Position numbers and translations under genes: made by a program
The notes under the pieces: generated by a model
Databases searched by the model: none
Told to the model about the DNA's origin: nothing
The model's input: the letters and a program-made list of their open reading frames with translations, nothing else
Assembly: GCF_900103485.1 (NCBI RefSeq)
Contig: NZ_FNHW01000001.1
Location: 2,377,057 to 2,441,056, forward strand
Direction of reading: 5' to 3'
Source of the DNA: Fictibacillus solisalsi
GTDB taxonomy: Bacteria; Bacillota; Bacilli; Bacillales; Fictibacillaceae
Length of the DNA stretch: 64,000 bases
Shown here: piece after piece, positions 1 through 8,120 of the stretch
Layout of the letters: each line of letters opens with the position of its first letter
Numbering within the stretch: the stretch's first letter is position 1

Positions 1-1
1 C

Positions 2-277
2 ATTGCGACCATCTGTTTTATCTGGGTATGGGGCATTATTCTGATCGCTCATCTTCGTTTCAGAAAGCAAAAACCCGAAGAGGCAGCAAAAAGCAAGTTC
101 AAAATGCCGCTCGCTCCCTTTATCAATTGGATAGTCCTTTTGTTCTTTGCCTTTGTTGTAGTGGTGCTCGGGTTTGCAAAAGATACCCGGATCGCCTTGT
201 TTGTCACTCCTGTCTGGTTTATCATCCTGTTCGTTGCTTACCTGTTAACCAAACGAAACAAGCCCAGCGCTTCCTGA
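2..277 (+). CDS. Amino acid permease (APC family), C-terminal fragment
   Basis: The frame is open from the left edge and ends at TGA 275-277, giving 91 residues. Two hydrophobic stretches (about residues 1-18 and 42-82) flank a basic cytoplasmic loop with FRKQKPEEAAKSKFKMP, and the protein ends in a short basic tail. This is the usual last part of APC-superfamily amino acid permeases of the GabP/RocE/AnsP type. The substrate cannot be told from the fragment. A hairpin terminator follows 9 nt after the stop. Confidence 0.75.
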   Translation: MATICFIWVWGIILIAHLRFRKQKPEEAAKSKFKMPLAPFINWIVLLFFAFVVVVLGFAKDTRIALFVTPVWFIILFVAYLLTKRNKPSAS

Positions 278-285
278 AAAATGGA

Positions 286-317
286 GGAACTGACATTAAC
301 CCGTCAGTTCCCTTTTT
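286..317 (+). terminator. Rho-independent terminator after the permease
   Basis: GGAACTGAC (286-294) pairs with GTCAGTTCC (303-311) and is followed by CTTTTTG. It closes the permease transcript. Confidence 0.85.
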
Positions 318-402
318 GATGCTAATCTAATGCTAGATACATATGAACAGGAAAATTTTCACTTTCCCTTTGAGCTCCTGGACCAGGCCATTAAAAAGTA
401 AA

Positions 403-431
403 TTTACCCGATTGCATGAAAGTGGTATAAT
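403..431 (+). promoter_or_regulatory. Sigma-A promoter of the formate dehydrogenase operon
   Basis: -35 TTTACC (403-408), a 17-nt spacer and a perfect -10 TATAAT (426-431). Transcription would start near 438, leaving an untranslated leader of about 180 nt before yjgC. Confidence 0.7.
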
Positions 432-437
432 CGAAAA

Positions 438-600
438 AGGAAACGTTCATTGTTCTTTGGTAACGATCAGCTGCCAGAAGTTCATGGCGTGCAAATCACA
501 TAGCGGGATGGATTGCTGGTATAAATAATGCTTAGCTATTAACCCACTGTAAAGGAATTTGTGTCAATCGGCACAGATTGTTTTATAGTGGGTTTTTTTA
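438..600 (+). promoter_or_regulatory. Long leader with terminator before yjgC (candidate attenuator/riboswitch)
   Basis: The leader ends in a very strong hairpin: AACCCACT (541-548) pairs with AGTGGGTT (587-594), with an inner stem AATTTGTG/CACAGATT, then seven T. The yjgC ribosome-binding site lies only 6 nt further on. No gene lies between the promoter and this hairpin, so it should act on yjgC itself. Upstream segments can pair with each other (ATCAGC 466-471 with GCTGGT 515-520; TGCCA 472-476 with TGGCG 485-489). I do not recognise a known riboswitch class. A molybdenum-cofactor or redox signal would suit the downstream enzyme but is inference. Confidence 0.6.
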
Positions 601-620
601 GTTTTAAGGAGGAAATTAGA

Positions 621-3578
621 GTGGAAAATACGTTAACCGTACAGATCAACGGTGTAACACAGCAAGTCAAAGAAGGAACAAGGGTACTCGATCACCTTTT
701 GCAGCAGGGAGTAGAGCATCCTCATATTTGTTATACGGAAACGCTTGGACCGATCCAGACATGTGATACATGCATGTGCGAGATTGATGGAAAAGTAATG
801 AGAGCCTGCTCCACCGAAATAAAAGAAGGGATGAACATTCTCACCTCTTCACCTGCAGCAAAAGAAGCGCAGAATGAGGCGATGGACCGTATCTTGGAGA
901 ATCACCTTCTCTACTGTACCGTATGCGACAACAACAATGGCAACTGCAAGGTCCATAACACCGCTGAATTGCTCGAGGTCGAACATCAGGAACGCCCATT
1001 CCGTGAAAAAGGTTATGAGGTGGATATGTCCCACCCTTTTTACCGCTATGACCCCAACCAGTGCATCCTTTGCGGAAAATGCGTGGAAGTCTGCCAGGAC
1101 CTGCAGGTTAATGAAACACTGACCATTGATTGGGAGCGCAACATGCCACGCGTTATCTGGGATAATGACACATCGATCAATGAATCTTCCTGTGTTTCTT
1201 GTGGCCAGTGTGCCACTGTCTGCCCTTGCAATGCCTTGATGGAAAAATCCATGCTTGGAGAAGCGGGCTTTATGACCGGAATCAAACAGGACCTGCTCAA
1301 CCCGATGGTCGACTTAATTAAAGAAGTAGAACCGGGCTATGGAAGTATCTTTGCCATTTCTGAAGTGGAAGCTGCAATGAGGGAAACACGTACGAAAAAA
1401 ACCAAAACGGTCTGTACCTTCTGCGGCGTAGGTTGTTCGTTTGAAGTATGGACAAAAGGAAGAAAAATTTTAAAAATTGAACCAACGGAGGATGCCCCTG
1501 TTAACAGTATCTCCACATGTATTAAAGGTAAATTCGGCTGGGATTTCGTGAACAGCGACCAGCGCCTGACTCACCCGCTCATCCGTAAAGGCGATGAATT
1601 TGTCACAGCGACATGGGAGGAAGCACTCTCAGTAATTGGGGAAAAAATGGGCAGCATTAAACAGCAGTATGGCGGCAATGCCTTTGGATTTGTCAGTTCT
1701 TCGAAAACAACCAATGAAGAAGCTTATTTGATGCAAAAGCTGGCACGTCAAATCTTTGAAACCAACAATGTGGACAACTGCTCACGCTACTGCCAGTCTC
1801 CTGCGACCGACGGATTGCTTTCCACAGTCGGTTATGGCGGTGATTCCGGTACCATTAAAGATATAGAATGCGCCGGACTGGTTATCATTATCGGTGCAAA
1901 TCCAACGGAGGGACACCCAGTTTTGGCCACCCGCGTCAAACGAGCGAAAAAATTGAACGGGCAAAAGCTGATCGTTTCTGATCTTCGCAAGCATGAAATG
2001 GCAGACCGTTCTGATTTATATCTTCACCCAAAACAAGGTTCCGACCTCGTATGGCTGGCAGCAGTAACCAAATACATCATCGACCAGGGATGGCATGACG
2101 AAGCGTTTATCCGAGAGCGGGTCAACCAGTATGACGAATATTTGGCAGTGCTTGAAAAGTATACTCTCGATTATGCGGAGGAAGTCACCGGCTTATCCAA
2201 AGAGCAGCTCATGGAAGCAGCCAAAATCATTCATGAAGCAGACGGCACATGTGTCCTTTGGGGAATGGGTGTCACTCAAAACATTGCCGGCTCTCATACT
2301 TCAGCAGCGATTGCCAACCTTCTTTTGGCAACCGGAAACTTTGGACGGCCCGGTGCAGGTGCCTATCCATTGCGCGGGCACAATAATGTTCAGGGTTCCT
2401 GTGACATGGGTACACTCCCGCAATGGCTTCCAGGCAATCAAAGACTGACAGATGCTGCGGCACGTGCCGTTTTTGAAGAAGCCTACGGTGTCTCCATTTC
2501 TCCCGAGGCCGGTCTCACTAACATTGAAATGCTTCAGGAAGTGGAAAAAGGCCGGTTGAAAGCCATGTACCTTATGGGTGAAGACATGGCGTGGGTGGAT
2601 TCGAACTCCAATCATGTTCATGAAATGCTTGGCAAGCTCGACTTTTTTGTCGTGCAGGATGTATTTTTTACAAAAACGGCCCAATTTGCGGATGTGGTTC
2701 TTCCAGCTTCACCGTCTCTTGAAAAAGATGGAACCTTTACAAACACCGAACGCCGGGTTCAGCGACTGTACCAGGCACTTGAACCGTTGGAAAAATCCAA
2801 GCCGGACTGGTGGATCATTCAGCAGGTCGCCAAAGCAATGGGAGCTGACTGGAACTATTCTCACCCGAGTGAAATCATGGATGAAATCGCAAGTCTGGCT
2901 CCGATCTTTGCCGGAGTTTCGTATGATCGCCTCGAAGGATGGGACAGCCTCATCTGGCCGGTTCAAAAGGATGGCAGCGATGAGCCTCTTCTCTATACCG
3001 AGCGCTTCAACTTCCCGGACAACAAGGCCAGATTTTCTCTTGTCGATTATGTTCAGCCGGTTGATTATGAAAAAGAATTTGATTTAACTTTGAACAACGG
3101 CCGCCTGCTCGAACATTTCCATGAAGGAAACATGACCAATAAATCCAAGGGTATTCAATACAAGCTCCCGGAAGTATTTGTAGAGGTTTCACCTGAGCTC
3201 GCACGAGAACGCGGCGTGCAGGACGGGTCCACTGTCCGTTTGATATCGCCATACGGATTCATTAAACTGCGCTCCATCGTAACCGACCGGGTACAAGGCA
3301 ACGAATTATATGTGCCGATGCATTCCGTCAGCCACGAAAATGCCATTAACATTCTGACCGGCAGTGTCGGTGATGTCAGGACCCAGACTCCAGCCTACAA
3401 ACAGACGAAGGTGCGTATGGAAGTGATTAACGTCAAAGGGCGGACTCCGCTTCCTATGTACAATCCGCGTTATGCGGAGCGAAATCCGCAAGCCGGTGTT
3501 CAGGTTGAACGCAAATGGGCACGTGCTGATTATGAACCGATTGCCGATGTCAATATACCTGTAGGAGGTCAGAGATAA
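621..3578 (+). CDS. yjgC: Formate dehydrogenase-like molybdoenzyme, alpha subunit (YjgC type)
   Basis: 985 residues, the length of B. subtilis YjgC. GTG 621 is the start because AAGGAGG ends 8 nt before it; the upstream in-frame GTG at 561 lies inside the leader terminator. Domain order: plant-type [2Fe-2S] ferredoxin (about 1-80, CDTCMC), an HxxxC-type and two [4Fe-4S] clusters (CILCGKCVEVC, CVSCGQCATVC), then the bis-MGD molybdopterin domain starting with CTFCGVGC. The residue at the FdhF active-site position is Cys (CSRYCQSP), so selenocysteine is not needed. Overlaps yjgD by one base. Family knowledge indicates a cytoplasmic NAD-linked or putative formate dehydrogenase; the substrate is not proven. 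Confidence 0.93.
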   Translation: MENTLTVQINGVTQQVKEGTRVLDHLLQQGVEHPHICYTETLGPIQTCDTCMCEIDGKVMRACSTEIKEGMNILTSSPAAKEAQNEAMDRILENHLLYCTVCDNNNGNCKVHNTAELLEVEHQERPFREKGYEVDMSHPFYRYDPNQCILCGKCVEVCQDLQVNETLTIDWERNMPRVIWDNDTSINESSCVSCGQCATVCPCNALMEKSMLGEAGFMTGIKQDLLNPMVDLIKEVEPGYGSIFAISEVEAAMRETRTKKTKTVCTFCGVGCSFEVWTKGRKILKIEPTEDAPVNSISTCIKGKFGWDFVNSDQRLTHPLIRKGDEFVTATWEEALSVIGEKMGSIKQQYGGNAFGFVSSSKTTNEEAYLMQKLARQIFETNNVDNCSRYCQSPATDGLLSTVGYGGDSGTIKDIECAGLVIIIGANPTEGHPVLATRVKRAKKLNGQKLIVSDLRKHEMADRSDLYLHPKQGSDLVWLAAVTKYIIDQGWHDEAFIRERVNQYDEYLAVLEKYTLDYAEEVTGLSKEQLMEAAKIIHEADGTCVLWGMGVTQNIAGSHTSAAIANLLLATGNFGRPGAGAYPLRGHNNVQGSCDMGTLPQWLPGNQRLTDAAARAVFEEAYGVSISPEAGLTNIEMLQEVEKGRLKAMYLMGEDMAWVDSNSNHVHEMLGKLDFFVVQDVFFTKTAQFADVVLPASPSLEKDGTFTNTERRVQRLYQALEPLEKSKPDWWIIQQVAKAMGADWNYSHPSEIMDEIASLAPIFAGVSYDRLEGWDSLIWPVQKDGSDEPLLYTERFNFPDNKARFSLVDYVQPVDYEKEFDLTLNNGRLLEHFHEGNMTNKSKGIQYKLPEVFVEVSPELARERGVQDGSTVRLISPYGFIKLRSIVTDRVQGNELYVPMHSVSHENAINILTGSVGDVRTQTPAYKQTKVRMEVINVKGRTPLPMYNPRYAERNPQAGVQVERKWARADYEPIADVNIPVGGQR

Positions 3579-4057
3579 TGGCACAGCCGATTACGAAAAT
3601 TGTACATCCTGCCCGTACGGAAAAAGAACTGCAGGAACAAAGTCTGGAAGCGATTCTGACAGATTTGGCAAAAAGCGCAGAAGGAATCAGAGAAATGATC
3701 AAGCTGTTCAATGAATTGCACGAAAGTGGGATTCTTGGATCGGTAAACGGTCTTGTTGAAGCAAAAGAAAAAGTGGCGGGCATTGCTGTAGAGCAGTTGC
3801 TCCGCCCGCAAATTACCAATGCCATCAACAACATGATGGCCGCAGCTGGTGCTTTGTCAGATACCAATCCGGATATGACCAAAAAACTAATGGGTGCCAT
3901 GGGCAACGGACTGGACAAAGCGGAAAAAGGACTGCAGGCCAAAGAAAAGGTAGGCGTTTTTGATTTGATGAAGGCACTGAAGGATCCTGACATCAACCGG
4001 GCCATAGGCTTTGGACTTAACCTTTTAAAAGGCGTTGGAGAAGGTTTGAAAGAATAA
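3578..4057 (+). CDS. yjgD: DUF1641 protein, YjgD-like partner of formate dehydrogenase
   Basis: 159 residues, soluble and mostly helical, with the DUF1641 pattern near residues 90-135 (DTNPDMTKKLMGAMGNGLDK). The start codon overlaps the stop of the dehydrogenase gene (TAATG), so the two are translationally coupled. B. subtilis has the same yjgC-yjgD pair. DUF1641 proteins regularly accompany FdhF-type subunits and probably act as an accessory or electron-transfer scaffold subunit, but the biochemical role is not established. Confidence 0.85.
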   Translation: MAQPITKIVHPARTEKELQEQSLEAILTDLAKSAEGIREMIKLFNELHESGILGSVNGLVEAKEKVAGIAVEQLLRPQITNAINNMMAAAGALSDTNPDMTKKLMGAMGNGLDKAEKGLQAKEKVGVFDLMKALKDPDINRAIGFGLNLLKGVGEGLKE

Positions 4058-4058
4058 T

Positions 4059-4463
4059 ATGAGACACATAATGGGATGGAAAACATTGAGTAAAGGGTTT
4101 CAATATCTGTTAAATCTTTCTCTTGTCCTGCTGGCTTTCGCTTTGCTGTTTTTTCTGTTCCGCGAGCTTTTCTATATCATCAGCGACGCCCTGCATCAAC
4201 AGACCAATGTGCATGTTATACTGGGAAAAGTATTGGTTTTCTTCCTCTACTTTGCCTTTATATCAATGATCGTGAAATATTTTAGTGAGAGCCATCATTT
4301 TCCCCTGAGCTACCTTTTATATATTGGCATTACTGCTAGCGTAAGGTTTATTATCGTGAACAACCAGAATCCGAAGGAAAACTTTTGGCTGTCGCTTGTC
4401 ATCCTTGTGCTCACTTTCAGTTACCTGCTGATGATGCGTAGGGGAAAACCTTTCGGCGGTTAA
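4059..4463 (+). CDS. psiE: PsiE family membrane protein
   Basis: 134 residues with four hydrophobic segments and the PsiE family hallmarks FRELFYIISDAL and RFIIVNNQNP. It begins one base after the yjgD stop and so sits inside the fdh operon. PsiE is named for phosphate-starvation induction in E. coli, but its function is unknown. Its repeated neighbourhood with formate dehydrogenase suggests a membrane role linked to that enzyme (inference). Confidence 0.85.
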   Translation: MRHIMGWKTLSKGFQYLLNLSLVLLAFALLFFLFRELFYIISDALHQQTNVHVILGKVLVFFLYFAFISMIVKYFSESHHFPLSYLLYIGITASVRFIIVNNQNPKENFWLSLVILVLTFSYLLMMRRGKPFGG

Positions 4464-4476
4464 AGGAGATGAAACA

Positions 4477-4836
4477 ATGAGCAGAAATATGGAACATCAA
4501 TTCAGTATGCTTGTACGTGAAATTCGAAAAGAATTTGTCGGCAACGGCCCTAAAGAAATCAGTACCCGCTTTATCGGTTCATGGGCGGTCAGTGAAATGA
4601 AGGGGAATCTCACAAATATCGAAAAGTTCATGATGAATTCTAAAGATGGCGAAAAAATGGTGCATGAAGCGCGGACTGAATTTGTTAAAAAAATCTACAA
4701 CGACAAAGGCGTGCGCCAGAGGTTTGAAGAACTTATGGGCGCCAATATCGTTCGTATCTTTTCAGATATCGATATTGAAGCTGATATTGCCATGACCGTT
4801 TTTGTCTTTGATAAGCCGCTGCATTCAAAAGAGTGA
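4477..4836 (+). CDS. DUF2294 family protein
   Basis: 119 residues, preceded by AAAGGAG 8 nt before ATG. The motif GPKEISTRFIGSWAVSEMKG and the later HEARTEFVKKIY segment match DUF2294. Such proteins are often encoded beside FdhF-type formate dehydrogenases, as here, where it is the last gene of the four-gene operon. No catalytic motif is visible and the role is unknown. Confidence 0.8.
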   Translation: MSRNMEHQFSMLVREIRKEFVGNGPKEISTRFIGSWAVSEMKGNLTNIEKFMMNSKDGEKMVHEARTEFVKKIYNDKGVRQRFEELMGANIVRIFSDIDIEADIAMTVFVFDKPLHSKE

Positions 4837-4953
4837 TGGTATTGTGAAATACCCGACATTTCAGATGCCATGCGAAAATAGACGGTTTACCGCCATTATC
4901 CAAGTTTCACCCGCCAAAGCAAGGTTATGTTAACCAACCACTTATCAAGCACG

Positions 4954-4993
4954 AAAAAAGAACTGATACCCGCATCGTATCAGTTCTTTTTTT
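4954..4993. terminator. Bidirectional terminator between fdh operon and aldo/keto reductase
   Basis: AAAAAAGAACTGATAC (4954-4969) pairs with GTATCAGTTCTTTTTT (4977 onward). Poly-A on the left and poly-T on the right let it stop both converging transcripts. Confidence 0.9.
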
Positions 4994-4997
4994 GTTG

Positions 4998-6008
4998 TTA
5001 AGAACGAACCGAGCTATTCACCATCAGGATGTCATCAATTCGCTGAAGTTCTTCATCACTAAAGTCAAGATTATCAAGGGCTTTCACATTGTCTTCGATT
5101 TGGCTCACCTTACTGGCGCCAATTAGTGCAGAAGTCACTTTCCCGCCGCGAAGCACCCAGGCCAGCGCCATCTGTGGAAGGCTTTGGCCACGATTGGCTG
5201 CAATATCGTTCAATCGCTTTACTTTTTCAATAACCTCTGGTGTTACACTGTTTTCATCAAGGGCTCCACTAGATTTAGCCGCCCTTGAATCTTCTGGAAC
5301 ACCGTTTAAATACTTTGGTGTCAGCAATCCTTGAGCCAGTGGACAGAAGGCGATGGAACCGACACCATTTTCCTCCAGTACATCCTGCAAGCCGTCCTCA
5401 ATCCAGCGGTTGAGCATGGAATAGCTCGGCTGATGGATTAAAAGAGGAGTTCCAAGGTCGTTCAGAATTCTGATTGCTTCTTCAGTCTGTTCCGGGCTGT
5501 AGCTGGAAATTCCCACATAAAGCGCTTTTCCCTGGCGGACAACCGCATCAAGCGCTGCCAGCGTTTCTTCAAGGGGCGTGTTTGGATCCGGACGGTGAGA
5601 ATAGAAGATGTCCACATAGTCCAGCCCCATCCGCTTCAAGCTCTGATCAAGGCTGGCGGTCAAATATTTCTTGGAGCCCCACTCGCCATATGGCCCTGGC
5701 CACATATAATAACCGGCTTTGGTCGAAATAATCATCTCATCGCGATAGGGTGCAAAGTCCGTTTTCAGGATATTGCCAAACATTTCCTCTGCTGAACCGG
5801 CTGGAGGGCCATAATTGTTTGCCAGATCGAAATGGGTGATGCCTAAGTCAAATGCCCGTCTCAACATGCCACGGCCGTTTTCATACGAATCGACTCCGCC
5901 GAAATTATGCCACAGGCCCAGTGAGATGGCGGGGAGCTGAAGGCCTGAACGGCCGCTCCGGTTATATTTCATCGTCTCATAACGATTGTTGTCTGCACTG
6001 TATACCAT
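4998..6008 (-). CDS. Aldo/keto reductase, YghZ (L-glyceraldehyde-3-phosphate reductase) type
   Basis: 336 residues. ATG 6008 is chosen because GAGGAGG lies about 8 nt upstream and the N-terminus (MVYSADNNRYETMKYNRSG) then matches E. coli YghZ; a longer frame to 6062 lacks a site. (beta/alpha)8 barrel with the AKR tetrad visible as D (FDLANNYGP), Y in the same motif, K (STKAGYYMWPG) and H (IFYSHRPDP). Family members reduce methylglyoxal or L-glyceraldehyde 3-phosphate with NADPH. Monocistronic; the 285 bases upstream to the next terminator hold no recognisable gene. Confidence 0.9.
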   Translation of the reverse strand: MVYSADNNRYETMKYNRSGRSGLQLPAISLGLWHNFGGVDSYENGRGMLRRAFDLGITHFDLANNYGPPAGSAEEMFGNILKTDFAPYRDEMIISTKAGYYMWPGPYGEWGSKKYLTASLDQSLKRMGLDYVDIFYSHRPDPNTPLEETLAALDAVVRQGKALYVGISSYSPEQTEEAIRILNDLGTPLLIHQPSYSMLNRWIEDGLQDVLEENGVGSIAFCPLAQGLLTPKYLNGVPEDSRAAKSSGALDENSVTPEVIEKVKRLNDIAANRGQSLPQMALAWVLRGGKVTSALIGASKVSQIEDNVKALDNLDFSDEELQRIDDILMVNSSVRS

Positions 6009-6292
6009 TAAAAAAGCCTCCTCTGAATGGTTAGATTTCTTCTCCATTTGTGTGGACCACATTTTTATACCAGTAATACCTCTTCTTTTTTATGCCCCCC
6101 GAGGTCATGTTCCCCTTCATCATGCTGGTTTAGTAGACAAAACCATATCTATGTATTGTATTGGGAGTCACCCTCGGCTGTATCACCTTCTTTCATTTCA
6201 TGATTCTCTTAATCTTGTACCTATTCAAATCGGGGAACTTGATCCGGATATAAGATAGCGCTTTCCATCTCTATTATAAGACTACCCCGATA

Positions 6293-6325
6293 AAATGAAA
6301 AATAGGGAGCATCGAAATGCTCCCT
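6293..6325 (-). terminator. Terminator of the yfiB-yfiC operon
   Basis: On the minus strand AGGGAGCAT, loop TTCG, ATGCTCCCT, then ATTTTTC. Confidence 0.85.
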
Positions 6326-6338
6326 TAATGGATCTCAC

Positions 6339-8120
6339 TTATCCTGTCTCGGAAGGAAGACGCTGAGAGTTATACAGCTTCCAATACCAGCCCCTTTTTC
6401 CAATCAGCTCTTCATGTGTGCCTTCTTCCACAATCCGCCCGTCATCAATATAGAGGATTCGGTCCGCATTTTGAATGGTGGAAAGGCGGTGGGCGATGAC
6501 AAAGGACGTTCTCTCTGCCAGCAGGCGCTCCAGTCCTTTTTGAATCGCAAGCTCTGTTTCAGTATCAATGGATGAAGTCGCTTCATCCAAAATAAGAATT
6601 TTCGGGTCGGCAAGCAGTGCCCTCGCAAATGAAATAAGCTGCCTTTGGCCCGTGGAAAGCCTGGTTCCTCTTTCATTTACTTCTGTGTAATATCCATGCT
6701 GCAAACCACTTATGAAATCATGGGCCTGAACAGCCTTGGCCGCTTCCAATACTTCTTCATCCGTAGCATCGAGTCTGCCATACCGGATGTTCTCCATAAT
6801 TGTTCCAGAAAAGATGAACGGATCCTGAAGCATGACGCCCATTTGTTTACGGAGTGAGGAAAGAGTCACACCCTGAATGTCCGTTCCATCGATTTTGATT
6901 CTGCCTAGCGTACAGTCGTAAAATCGGCTGATCAAACTGACAATTGTCGTTTTTCCAGAACCGGTTGCACCGACAAGAGCGACCGTTTCACCGGGATCGG
7001 CTTTAAATTGAACGTTCTTCAGTACTTGCTCTTTTTCTCCGTAACCGAAATCAACACTCTCAAACTCTACTTTTCCTTCAATGGTTTTCAAGACCTTTCC
7101 ATCGGGATTATCTTTAACGGCCGGCTGTTCATCCATCATTTCAAATATCCGTTCCAAATACGCCATAGCATTTATGATGGCATTGTAAAAGTTCCCGATA
7201 TTCGCAAGCGGCGTCCAAAACATCCAGATGTAGCCGATAAAGGCAATCAAAGCTCCCACTGTTACACTATGGCCGATCCAGGCGATCCCAAACACATAGA
7301 TGACAGATACAGTCAGTACCGAAATGTTTTCAATTGAGGGCCATAACAGGAATTGAACGTACATTGCCTTCAGCCACGACTGTTTATAACCGGTTGAAAC
7401 TCTGTGGAAAATTCGTTTGTTTTCTTGTTCACGTGTAAACGCCTGAGTCACCTTCATGCCGTTTATGCTTTCATGGATGTATGCGTTCATGTTGGACTGC
7501 TTGTTGCTCAGCGTCTGCCATGCTTTTCGTTGTGCCGTTTTAATAAAGAAGATAACCGCCGCAAGAACAGGAAATCCAGCCAGGGTAAGCAGCGTCAGCT
7601 TAACATCGATCGCGAGCATAAATCCGAAAATAACGGCCAGGCTGAATAGATCGGTAATCAACTGAATCAACCCATTGGATAACAGGTCACTTAATGAATT
7701 AACGTAGTTTACAACACGAACAAGAATTTTCCCGTGCGGACGGCTGTCATAAAAAGAGAACGACAAAGACTGCAAGTGCGAAAAGAGATCTTTGCGGATA
7801 TTTTGAATAATGCTCTGGCCGATTTCGGCCATCATCCTTATCCGCCACTTCATGCAAATGCCCGATATCACCAATGCGGCTAGAAAGACACCGGAAAGCA
7901 GGGTAAGACCTGTAATGTTCTTGTCCGGAATTTCACTATCGATTGCGTGTTTGATGATAAAGGGGCCAATCAGATTGGCCCCGCTGGCGATCAGCATAAT
8001 CAGCACGGTCAAAATCATTTTCTTTTTGTATGGCCGGATATACACGGTCAAGCGCTTTAAATGTTTGAGATTAAACGGTGTTTCCAATTCTTCATCCACA
8101 TTAAACGTATTGCGTGCCAT
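6339..8120 (-). CDS. yfiC: ABC multidrug-type exporter half-transporter, YfiC
   Basis: 593 residues: six-helix type IV exporter domain (about 25-320) then an ATPase domain with Walker A GATGSGKTT, a non-canonical signature LSTGQRQ, Walker B ILILDE with the catalytic Glu present, and the H-loop IAHRLST. Its ATG directly follows the yfiB stop (TAG ATG), so the two are coupled. Together they make a heterodimeric exporter in which the degenerate ATP site would be formed by this altered signature and the YfiB Walker B. Substrate unknown. Confidence 0.9.
   Translation of the reverse strand: MARNTFNVDEELETPFNLKHLKRLTVYIRPYKKKMILTVLIMLIASGANLIGPFIIKHAIDSEIPDKNITGLTLLSGVFLAALVISGICMKWRIRMMAEIGQSIIQNIRKDLFSHLQSLSFSFYDSRPHGKILVRVVNYVNSLSDLLSNGLIQLITDLFSLAVIFGFMLAIDVKLTLLTLAGFPVLAAVIFFIKTAQRKAWQTLSNKQSNMNAYIHESINGMKVTQAFTREQENKRIFHRVSTGYKQSWLKAMYVQFLLWPSIENISVLTVSVIYVFGIAWIGHSVTVGALIAFIGYIWMFWTPLANIGNFYNAIINAMAYLERIFEMMDEQPAVKDNPDGKVLKTIEGKVEFESVDFGYGEKEQVLKNVQFKADPGETVALVGATGSGKTTIVSLISRFYDCTLGRIKIDGTDIQGVTLSSLRKQMGVMLQDPFIFSGTIMENIRYGRLDATDEEVLEAAKAVQAHDFISGLQHGYYTEVNERGTRLSTGQRQLISFARALLADPKILILDEATSSIDTETELAIQKGLERLLAERTSFVIAHRLSTIQNADRILYIDDGRIVEEGTHEELIGKRGWYWKLYNSQRLPSETG

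Noticed and set aside
438-540. Moco (RF01055) riboswitch in the yjgC leader
   Set aside because: The conserved Moco aptamer blocks are not recognisable, so the class is left open.
561-620. Longer N-terminus for yjgC from GTG 561
   Set aside because: The 20 extra codons lie inside the terminator hairpin and have no ribosome site; GTG 621 has AAGGAGG at good spacing.
3550-4086. 178-codon minus-strand frame opposite yjgD
   Set aside because: Shadow of the DUF1641 gene; no ribosome site and low-complexity Ser/Ala composition.
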